A DNA stretch of 12,711 nt, taken from contig CAIXQT010000082.1 in the NCBI GenBank assembly GCA_903921665.1, positions 1 to 12,711 on the forward strand, given 5' to 3'. Positions 1 through 5,140 of this stretch are shown in pieces. The first letter of the stretch is position 1. Every line of letters begins with the position of its first letter. This stretch comes from an uncultured Opitutia bacterium (GTDB lineage Bacteria; Verrucomicrobiota; Verrucomicrobiia; Opitutales; UBA953). Under the pieces are notes generated by a model, which saw only the letters and a list, made by a program, of their open reading frames with translations, did no database searches and was not told where the DNA came from. The translations under genes were made by a program, and so were the position numbers.

Positions 1-1155
1 CGTCTGGCGTCCTTCACCCCGGAACAGGCGGCCGACGCGGTCGCCGCCCTCGCGGGCAACGCCGTCGGCGGCAAGGCGCTGCTCGCCGCCGTGGCCGAGG
101 GCAAAGCCGACAAGGCCGTGCTTTCGCCGCTCGTCGTCCGTCAGTTGAAGTCGCTCGGCGACCAGGCCCTCGACGCGCAGCTCGCCGCGGTCGTCGGCGT
201 GGTCAACGCGACCAAGGCCGACTTCGCGAAGACCAAGGCGAAATACGAGGCGATGCTCAAGCCCGAGGCCGTCCGCAAGGGCGACATCGCGGCGGGCCGC
301 CAGCTCTTCGCTTCGACCTGCGGCATCTGTCATACCTTCGGCTACGTCGGCAATCAGGTCGGCCCGGGCCTCGCCGGCTCCAACATCGGCAAGCTCGACT
401 ACCTGTTGGAGAACGTGCTCAACCCGAACGGAGTCATCGGCAAGGATTACCAACTCAACGTCTTCAAGCTGAAGAGCGGCGCGACCATGAGCGGCATCGT
501 CCAGTTCGAGGACGCGCAGTCGTTCCGTCTGGCTTTGCCGGGCGGCGCGAAGTTCACCGTCTCAAAGAACGAAGTCGAGAAACGCGAGGTGCTCGCGATG
601 TCCCTGATGCCCGAAGGGCTGCTCGAGGCGCTGTCCAAGGAGCAGGTGATCAATCTCGTGGCCTACCTGCAGTTCCCCGACGGCTTCCCCGCCGGCGCCC
701 CCGGCGTCTGGCGTCTCGAGGGCGCGCTCGAAGGCGAAAGCCTGAAGGTGTTGTCCGTCACCGGTGGCAAGACTACCAATCAGAAAATGACGAGTTTCAA
801 GGCGAGCCGTTGGAGCGGCGACGACCAAGTCTGGTGGACCGGCGGCAAGGTCGGTGACACGCTGACGCTCGCGCTGCCGATCGCCGCCAAAGGCATCTAT
901 GAGGTGAAGTTCGTCGGCACCAAGGCGCACGACTACGGCGCGTTCGAGCTCCGTCTCGATGGTAAGCTGCTCGGGGCGGAAGGTTATGACTTCTATAACC
1001 CGGCCGAAGTGGTCACCACCGGCGAACTCAATGGCGGCCGCCATGAGCTCGATGTCGGCGAGCATCGCCTTGAAATCAAGATCCTCGCCCCTAATCCCGC
1101 GGCGACGCCCAGGAATATGTTCGGCTTGGATTACCTCAGGCTCGAGCGAAAGTAG
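1..1155 (+). CDS. PVC-type cytochrome c heme-binding protein, C-terminal part (5' truncated)
   Basis: The frame is open from base 1, so the gene begins upstream; 384 residues are visible and the stop is TAG. Residues 1-95 are Ala-rich and helical, as in the linker that follows HEAT-like repeats in this family. A cytochrome c domain follows: heme motif CGICH at residues 107-111, and a likely distal Met ligand in SLMPEGL (Met203) just before a helix ending VAYL. Residues 239-384 look like a beta-sandwich ending GLDYLRL, an ending I associate with extracytoplasmic planctomycete and verrucomicrobial proteins. This matches the C-terminus of the Pirellula/Verrucomicrobium-type heme-binding family (TIGR02603 style), usually about 1000 residues with an N-terminal sugar-dehydrogenase-like propeller. 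That N-terminus is outside the window, so the substrate is unknown. An internal GTG at 91 is not a credible start because the frame continues upstream. It converges on the lactonase gene. Confidence 0.85.
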   Translation, partial: RLASFTPEQAADAVAALAGNAVGGKALLAAVAEGKADKAVLSPLVVRQLKSLGDQALDAQLAAVVGVVNATKADFAKTKAKYEAMLKPEAVRKGDIAAGRQLFASTCGICHTFGYVGNQVGPGLAGSNIGKLDYLLENVLNPNGVIGKDYQLNVFKLKSGATMSGIVQFEDAQSFRLALPGGAKFTVSKNEVEKREVLAMSLMPEGLLEALSKEQVINLVAYLQFPDGFPAGAPGVWRLEGALEGESLKVLSVTGGKTTNQKMTSFKASRWSGDDQVWWTGGKVGDTLTLALPIAAKGIYEVKFVGTKAHDYGAFELRLDGKLLGAEGYDFYNPAEVVTTGELNGGRHELDVGEHRLEIKILAPNPAATPRNMFGLDYLRLERK

Positions 1156-1178
1156 GAGAGGGCCTTTAGGCCCTCTCC
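1155..1178 (+). terminator. Perfect 10-bp hairpin at the heme-protein stop codon (possible terminator)
   Basis: Arms GGAGAGGGCC (1155-1164) and GGCCCTCTCC (1169-1178) pair perfectly around a TTTA loop. The left arm starts on the last base of the TAG stop. No T-tract follows, so it is not a classic intrinsic terminator. It may still act as a 3' end or RNA-stability hairpin, and it lies between convergent genes. Confidence 0.5.
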
Positions 1179-1180
1179 GA

Positions 1181-1208
1181 GAGTATCGAGTATGGAGTAT
1201 AGAGTATC
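1181..1208. repeat. Period-7 microsatellite, 4 x GAGTATN
   Basis: Four exact-register heptamers share GAGTAT with a variable seventh base (C, G, A, C). It is non-coding and sits between the hairpin at the heme-gene stop and the first REP-like hairpin. Confidence 0.85.
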
Positions 1209-1228
1209 GGGGGAGTGCATGCCTTGAG

Positions 1229-1254
1229 GTAGGGTCAGCACTGCGTGCTGACCT
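1229..1254 (+). repeat. REP-like hairpin, GTAG head, TGC loop
   Basis: GTAG at 1229-1232 is followed by arms GGTCAGCAC (1233-1241) and GTGCTGACC (1245-1253) around a TGC loop. A GTAG tetranucleotide in front of a palindrome is the signature of REPs tied to RAYT transposases. The stem differs from every other stem in the window. Confidence 0.75.
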
Positions 1255-1265
1255 AGTGGCCTCGG

Positions 1266-1382
1266 GTAGGGACGTGATTGCCATCACGTCCGTGGGCGGA
1301 CGGACGCTTGAGCGTTCAGACAACTTGCCCGGCTCGACGCGCATGCCTCGGCGAACGGCGGCCATGGCAATGGCCGCCCTAC
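1266..1382. repeat. Composite REP pair (BIME-like), about 117 bp, dispersed copy
   Basis: Two opposed REP-like hairpins enclose a linker of about 65 bp. The left one reads GTAG (1266-1269), arm GGACGTGAT (1270-1278), loop TGCC, arm ATCACGTCC (1283-1291). The right one is inverted: arm GGCGGCCAT (1357-1365), arm ATGGCCGCC (1370-1378), ending CTAC at 1379-1382. The linker shares blocks (GTGGGCGGACG, TTGCCCGG, GGCGAACGGC) with the composites at 6698-6813 and 6897-7012, so all are one family. It lies between convergent genes and may mark both 3' ends. Confidence 0.75.
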
Positions 1383-1398
1383 CTCATTGTGCGCGCGG

Positions 1399-2361
1399 TC
1401 AGAATCCCGCTCCCTTGACCTTCGTCTTCACGCGCAGGAGCCGGTCCTTGGACGTGATGTAGAGGGTGTGGCCGTCGTCGCCCCAGGCGAGGTTCGCCGT
1501 GGGCTGGCCGCAAAGGATGGAGCCGAGGTGCTTGCCTTCGGGCGTGAGGATGAGCACGCCGCCCGGGCCGGTGGTCCAGATGTTGCCTTGCGCGTCCAGT
1601 TTGAGCCCGTCGCACGAACCGCCGCGGGTCTTGCTCTTCAGCGGGGCCGCGAGGAAGATGTCGCGGAGGCCGGAACCATCGAGGGCGCAGACGGAGACGC
1701 GCGGATTCTTGCCATCCGAGACGGCGAGGTAGAGGGACTTCTGATCGAGGCTCAGGGCGATGCCGTTCGGCCACTGCACTTCCTTTGTCACGAGGGAGAC
1801 TTTGCCGTCGGTCGTCAGTTTGTAGACGCCATGGTAGGCGGTCTCGGCCTTTTCTCCCTTGGGAATGCCGTAGGGCGGGTCGGTGAAGAAGATCGTGCCG
1901 TCCTTGGTCACGCAGAGATCATTGGGGCTATTGAAACGCACGCCTTCGTGGTTCTTGGTCGCGAGCGGCGCGAACTTACCATCACCGCCGAGGCGGGCGA
2001 CGCGACGGGTGCCGTGTTGGCAAAGCAGCATGTTGCCCTGAGGGTCGACGGAGAGGCCGTTCGAACCTTGGTTGGCGGAGGGAGCGTCGGTGCCGCTGGG
2101 CTTAAGGAAGATGGAGGCCATCGCGTCGCCCTCGATCCACTGGTAGGCGACGTTGTTCGGGACATCGGAGAAGACGATGCGTCCCTTGTACCAGACGGGT
2201 CCTTCAGACCAGCTATAGTTGCCGGCCGAGATCGTCTCGATCTTGGCGTCACTCGCGATCAGGGCGTCGAGCGCCGGATCGAGCTTCTCGATGGATTGCT
2301 TGGGGCCTTCGGCGGCGAAGGCGGTCAGGACGGAAAGAAAGAAGGCGGGGAGGAGCTTCAT
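1399..2361 (-). CDS. Exported SMP-30/gluconolactonase-family lactonase
   Basis: A 320-residue six-bladed propeller of the SMP-30/gluconolactonase/LRE family, expected to hydrolyse sugar lactones such as gluconolactone to the free acid with a divalent metal. Residues 1-17 form a signal peptide (Lys2, hydrophobic core, FAA before Glu18), so the enzyme is probably periplasmic. Expected metal and active-site residues are present: Glu53 in EGPVW, Asn147 in SPND, Asn199 in WPNG and Asp251 in CDGL. The family is usually about 290-320 residues, so the gene looks intact. It starts at ATG 2361 with no Shine-Dalgarno and ends in TGA. Only about 42 bp separate its start from the first REP, so its promoter must lie in that gap or within or beyond the REP/RAYT cluster. 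Family assignment is strong; the exact lactone is inferred from the adjacent sugar-acid operon. Confidence 0.88.
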   Translation of the reverse strand: MKLLPAFFLSVLTAFAAEGPKQSIEKLDPALDALIASDAKIETISAGNYSWSEGPVWYKGRIVFSDVPNNVAYQWIEGDAMASIFLKPSGTDAPSANQGSNGLSVDPQGNMLLCQHGTRRVARLGGDGKFAPLATKNHEGVRFNSPNDLCVTKDGTIFFTDPPYGIPKGEKAETAYHGVYKLTTDGKVSLVTKEVQWPNGIALSLDQKSLYLAVSDGKNPRVSVCALDGSGLRDIFLAAPLKSKTRGGSCDGLKLDAQGNIWTTGPGGVLILTPEGKHLGSILCGQPTANLAWGDDGHTLYITSKDRLLRVKTKVKGAGF

Positions 2362-2403
2362 GAGGAAATCGGTAGCGGGTGTTTAAGGGGAGGCAAACCA
2401 AAG

Positions 2404-2435
2404 GTAGGGCTGACCGCCCCTGGTCAGCCGCGGTT
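2404..2435 (+). repeat. REP hairpin 1 of the REPtron
   Basis: GTAG at 2404-2407, then arms GGCTGACC and GGTCAGCC around a C-rich loop, then GCGG. The ninth position is a G-T pair (wobble in RNA), the only imperfection compared with the copies at 2454 and 3101. Confidence 0.8.
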
Positions 2436-2452
2436 GGCGGCATCTGGCATGA

Positions 2453-2509
2453 GGTAGGGCTGACCACCCTTGGTCAGCCGCGGTTGAGCGAGGGCGCTCA
2501 ACCCTACCC
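2453..2509. repeat. 57-bp BIME (two opposed REPs), left copy
   Basis: A forward REP (GTAG 2454-2457, arms GGCTGACCA and TGGTCAGCC, loop CCCT) and an inverted REP (arms GGTTGAGCG and CGCTCAACC, ending CTAC at 2504-2507) share a central palindrome CCGCGG (2478-2483). The 57 bp are identical to 3100-3156, and identity stops abruptly on both sides. Confidence 0.85.
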
Positions 2510-2519
2510 AAGGCAGCTG

Positions 2520-2545
2520 GTAGGGCTGACCGCCTCGGTCAGCCG
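2520..2545 (+). repeat. REP hairpin 4, overlapping the RAYT 3' end
   Basis: GTAG at 2520-2523, perfect arms GGCTGACCG and CGGTCAGCC around a CCT loop. The right arm contains TCA at 2539-2541, the TGA stop of the RAYT gene on the minus strand. Confidence 0.8.
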
Positions 2546-3006
2546 TTGTCATCCCCGCAAAGGTAAGCGTAAGGCCATTCGTCTTCTGTTTTCACAAGGC
2601 CAGCCCTTATCGGGTTCGCTCGTACATAGGCCGTCTTGGCGCGAAGTTCGCCTGATGAACGTATCCGATGGTCGAAGAATCCTTGCTGCCAATCGATGTC
2701 ATGCCGTTTGGCGATGATGCCTTTGAAGGACTTGATCGTTTGTCCCAATCCGATCGCATGATTCCACCTGGCAATCATGTGGATGTGATCCGGCATGACG
2801 GTCAGGCTGAACAACCTCAGTTTCCCGGCCTCTTCGTAGATTCGAAGTGTTTGGTGGATTGTCTGAAATACATCTAGGTAGGCGAGCGAGTTAAGCCCAC
2901 GTTGCTTGCAGCAAATTGTTACGAAGAGCGGGTCTGAGCGGTCAACCCAGGCGGGCAGCATGTGCGTCAGGCGCTTTCGTTTAGGGGGCTCTTGCATAGA
3001 TGCCAT
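2539..3006 (-). CDS. REP-associated tyrosine transposase (RAYT, IS200-like Y1 superfamily)
   Basis: A 155-residue single-strand-DNA HUH endonuclease expected to nick and join at REP hairpins. The HUH motif is His74-Ile-His76 within VMPDHIHMIA. The nucleophile is most likely Tyr127 in YVRANPIRAGLV, a hallmark segment of the family, and WQQGFFDHRIR upstream is also typical. I chose ATG 3006 (MASMQEPP). A longer frame starts at a GTG at 3087, but that GTG lies inside a REP hairpin and its extra 27 residues read repeat DNA. No Shine-Dalgarno precedes the start. The gene looks intact by length and motifs. Its stop codon lies inside REP hairpin 4. It is transcribed toward the lactonase gene and divergently from the dehydrogenase operon. 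Confidence 0.88.
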   Translation of the reverse strand: MASMQEPPKRKRLTHMLPAWVDRSDPLFVTICCKQRGLNSLAYLDVFQTIHQTLRIYEEAGKLRLFSLTVMPDHIHMIARWNHAIGLGQTIKSFKGIIAKRHDIDWQQGFFDHRIRSSGELRAKTAYVRANPIRAGLVKTEDEWPYAYLCGDDNG

Positions 3007-3056
3007 CACGGCATTTCCGGATGTGGATTTCGATTTGAGATAACACCTAGTGGTTT

Positions 3057-3087
3057 CCGACGGTTGACCAAGGGTGGTCAACCCCAC
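3057..3087 (-). repeat. REP hairpin 5 (inverted, GTGG head), upstream of RAYT
   Basis: Arms GGTTGACCA (3062-3070) and TGGTCAACC (3075-3083) pair perfectly. The head reads GTGG instead of GTAG on the minus strand. Compared with the stem at 2454 one base pair is changed on both arms (C-G to T-A), a compensatory change. Confidence 0.8.
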
Positions 3088-3099
3088 CTCGATTCAGTT

Positions 3100-3156
3100 G
3101 GTAGGGCTGACCACCCTTGGTCAGCCGCGGTTGAGCGAGGGCGCTCAACCCTACCC
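3100..3156. repeat. 57-bp BIME (two opposed REPs), right copy
   Basis: Identical in all 57 positions to 2453-2509 and in the same orientation, 647 bp away. Contains forward REP GTAG 3101-3104, central CCGCGG 3125-3130 and inverted REP ending CTAC 3151-3154. Confidence 0.85.
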
Positions 3157-3194
3157 GATACAGCCCCAGGTGCGGGTTCAGGAAATCTGCCCTC

Positions 3195-3236
3195 TGTCAT
3201 CGATTCAGCCATCCGTCATCTGCCATCGACTTCATC
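3195..3236. repeat. Degenerate period-7 repeat (NNYCATC)
   Basis: Three contiguous heptamers AGCCATC, CGTCATC and TGCCATC occupy 3207-3227, with related heptamers TGTCATC at 3195-3201 and CTTCATC at 3230-3236. They lie between the right BIME and the dehydrogenase start. Confidence 0.6.
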
Positions 3237-3240
3237 CTCC

Positions 3241-3283
3241 CTAGTCTTGCCCCCCTCCCCAAAACCCTCCTTCCTCTCCCTTC
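3241..3283 (+). promoter_or_regulatory. Pyrimidine-rich leader of the dehydrogenase operon
   Basis: The 43 bases before GTG 3284 are almost all C and T, with C-runs at 3250-3255, 3257-3260, 3265-3267 and 3278-3280. No Shine-Dalgarno is present. The tract could act as an S1-type unstructured leader. The opposite strand has four G-runs. No -35/-10 pair is convincing here. Confidence 0.4.
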
Positions 3284-4324
3284 GTGAAAGCCCTGCTCCT
3301 CACCGAATATAAGAAGATGTCCTACGTCGACGTGGCCGACCCGGTCTGCGGGCCCGAAGACGTCCTGATTCAGGTCCGCGCCTGCGGCATCTGCGGTTCC
3401 GATATCCACGGCTACGACGGCTCGACGGGCCGCCGCATCCCTCCGCTGGTCATGGGCCACGAGGCCGCGGGCGTCATCACCGGCGTCGGCGCCCAGGTGA
3501 AGGGCTTCGCCCAGGGCGATCGCGTGACCTTCGACTCCACGGTCTTCTGCGGCGAATGCGTCCATTGTCAGCGCGGTGACGTCAACCTCTGCGATAACCG
3601 CCAGGTCCTCGGCGTCTCTTGCGGCGACTACCGCCGTCACGGCGCGTTCGCCGAATTCGTCACCGTCCCCGCTCGCATCCTCCATAAGCTGCCCGCCGAG
3701 CTTGGTTTCGCCGAAGCCGCCATGATCGAGGCCGTCTCCGTGGGCGTCCACGCCGTCCGCCTCACCCCCGTCGCCCCGGGCGATACCGCCGTCGTCGTGG
3801 GTACCGGCATGATCGGCCTGCTGACGCTTCAAGCCGCTAAAATCGCGGGTTTCGCCCAGGTCATCGCCGTCGACACCGAGGACTCGCGCCTCGCCGTCGC
3901 CAAGGAACTCGGCGCCACCCACAGCTTCAACCCCAAGACCGGCGGCGACCTCACCGAATACGTGAAGTCGCTCACCAAAGGGCAGGGCGCCGACGCCGCG
4001 TTCGAGTGCGTCGGCCTCAACGCCACCGTCCTCTCCGCGATCCACGCCGTGCGCAAGGGCGGCACGGTCACGCTCGTCGGCAACCTCTCGCCCAAGACCG
4101 AGCTCCCGCTCCAGATCGTCGTCACCCGCCAGCTCCGCCTGCAGGGTTCGTGCGCTTCCGCCGGCGAGATCCCGCGCTGCATCGAGCTCCTCGCCACCAA
4201 GCAGATCAAGGTCGACAAGATCATCTCCGCCGTCGCCCCGCTCGAGCAGGGCGCCGACTGGTTTGCGAAGCTCTACGCCGGCGCCCCGGGCGTGATGAAG
4301 GTCATCCTCGCCCCTCAGGTCTGA
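3284..4324 (+). CDS. Zinc-dependent medium-chain alcohol/polyol dehydrogenase (IdnD/sorbitol dehydrogenase-like)
   Basis: A 346-residue medium-chain dehydrogenase, expected to oxidise a secondary alcohol of a polyol or sugar acid with NAD+. Catalytic zinc ligands are Cys37 (GICGSD), His59-Glu60 (GHE) and Glu149. The structural zinc site has Cys89, Cys92, Cys95 and Cys103. The Rossmann loop is GTGMIG (173-178). Asp197 at the end of the second beta-strand favours NAD over NADP. Length matches the family (about 340-350). The start is GTG 3284, giving the usual MKALLL beginning. It is the first gene of a three-gene operon and ends 12 bp before the next. Order and classes match E. coli idnD-idnO-idnT, making L-idonate 5-dehydrogenase an attractive reading. 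The sequence also resembles galactitol-phosphate and threonine dehydrogenase-like enzymes, so the substrate is uncertain. Confidence 0.88.
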   Translation: MKALLLTEYKKMSYVDVADPVCGPEDVLIQVRACGICGSDIHGYDGSTGRRIPPLVMGHEAAGVITGVGAQVKGFAQGDRVTFDSTVFCGECVHCQRGDVNLCDNRQVLGVSCGDYRRHGAFAEFVTVPARILHKLPAELGFAEAAMIEAVSVGVHAVRLTPVAPGDTAVVVGTGMIGLLTLQAAKIAGFAQVIAVDTEDSRLAVAKELGATHSFNPKTGGDLTEYVKSLTKGQGADAAFECVGLNATVLSAIHAVRKGGTVTLVGNLSPKTELPLQIVVTRQLRLQGSCASAGEIPRCIELLATKQIKVDKIISAVAPLEQGADWFAKLYAGAPGVMKVILAPQV

Positions 4325-4336
4325 CCAATAGAACCG

Positions 4337-5128
4337 ATGGCTTTCTTCGATCTCACCGGCAAGGTCGCCTTCATCACCGGCACCAGCCGCGGCCTCGGCC
4401 AATACTTCGCCCGTGCCCTCGCGCAGGCCGGCGCCGACATCGCGATGTCGAGCCGCGACGCGTCCAAGCTCGCTCCGTTCCGCAAGGAGATCGAGGCCCT
4501 CGGCCGCCGCACGTGCGGTGTCGACCTCGACGTCCGCGACCACGCCAGTATCAAGGCCGCCGTGGCCGAAGTGGAGAAGCAGATGGGCCGCATCGACATC
4601 CTCGTGAACAACGCCGGCTGCAACGCGCGCAAGCCCGCCCTCGAGGTCACGTGGGAGGATTGGAACATGGTCCTCGACACCAATCTTCGCGGCACGTTCT
4701 TCACCTCGCAGGCCGTCGCGCCGGGCATGATCGCCCGTGGCTACGGACGCATCGTCAACATCGGCTCCGTCACCTGCGTCGCCGGTTACGCCGGCCTCGC
4801 CCCGTATGGAGCCAGCCGCGGCGGCGTGAAGCAGCTCACCATGAGCCTCGCCGACGACTGGGGTCGCCATGGCGTCACCGTCAACTGCCTCGCCCCGGGT
4901 TGGTTCAAGACCGCCCAGAACGCCGTCCTCTACGAGAACCGCGAGTGGGTCGAATACCTCTGCGACCGTATCCCGCTCAAGCGCCCCGGCGCCCCCGACG
5001 ACCTCGCCGGACCGGTGGTCTTCCTGTCTTCCGAAGAGAGCCGCTACGTGACCGGCCAGACCTTGTTGGTTGACGGCGGCATCAGCACGGGTGCTACTCG
5101 TGCCACGGTCGCCCCGCCGAAACCCTGA
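4337..5128 (+). CDS. Short-chain dehydrogenase/reductase, gluconate 5-dehydrogenase-like (IdnO class)
   Basis: A 263-residue classical SDR, probably interconverting a keto-aldonate and an aldonate with NAD(P)H. Motifs in order: cofactor loop TGTSRGLG (14-21), NNAG (91-94), Asn116 in DTNLRG, Ser144 in NIGSVTC, Tyr157 in YGASR, a PG after the sixth strand (APGWF) and VDGG near the C-terminus. Arg40 in SSRD suggests possible NADP use. Oddly, the catalytic Lys of YxxxK is replaced by Arg161. I believe a YGASRGGV subgroup exists, so this is probably a subfamily trait rather than damage. It begins at ATG 4337, 12 bp after the dehydrogenase stop and in the same frame, and ends 12 bp before the permease. 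The gap (CCAATAGAACCG) has no Shine-Dalgarno. Substrate is inferred from context. Confidence 0.87.
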   Translation: MAFFDLTGKVAFITGTSRGLGQYFARALAQAGADIAMSSRDASKLAPFRKEIEALGRRTCGVDLDVRDHASIKAAVAEVEKQMGRIDILVNNAGCNARKPALEVTWEDWNMVLDTNLRGTFFTSQAVAPGMIARGYGRIVNIGSVTCVAGYAGLAPYGASRGGVKQLTMSLADDWGRHGVTVNCLAPGWFKTAQNAVLYENREWVEYLCDRIPLKRPGAPDDLAGPVVFLSSEESRYVTGQTLLVDGGISTGATRATVAPPKP

Positions 5129-5140
5129 ACCTCTTACGCC

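Larger units (their letters stand above)
2404..3156. mobile_element. REPtron: RAYT gene with flanking REP/BIME hairpins
   Basis: Seven GTAG-type hairpins surround a single RAYT gene: four on the left (2404-2545) and three on the right (3057-3154). A 57-bp paired hairpin is present identically and in the same orientation at 2453-2509 and 3100-3156. I see no flanking target duplication or classic terminal inverted repeats, which fits RAYTs generally. Outer boundaries are set by the outermost hairpins. Confidence 0.75.

Noticed and set aside
1387..2457. A plus-strand open frame of 356 codons opposite the lactonase gene
   Set aside because: It is a shadow of the SMP-30 gene, which has the signal peptide and all metal-site motifs on the minus strand.
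1251..3053. Shared 9-mer ACCTAGTGG at 1251-1259 and 3045-3053
   Set aside because: Short, without matching flanks; not distinguishable from chance in a window searched this widely.
3007..3087. A 27-residue N-terminal extension of the RAYT from GTG 3087
   Set aside because: The GTG lies in the head of a REP hairpin and the first residues (MGLTTLGQP) simply translate the repeat; ATG 3006 gives the usual family length.
4322..5128. TGA as a sense codon (alternative genetic code)
   Set aside because: TGA marks sensible family-length ends for four genes (lactonase, RAYT, dehydrogenase, SDR), and none of the visible proteins has an internal TGA.
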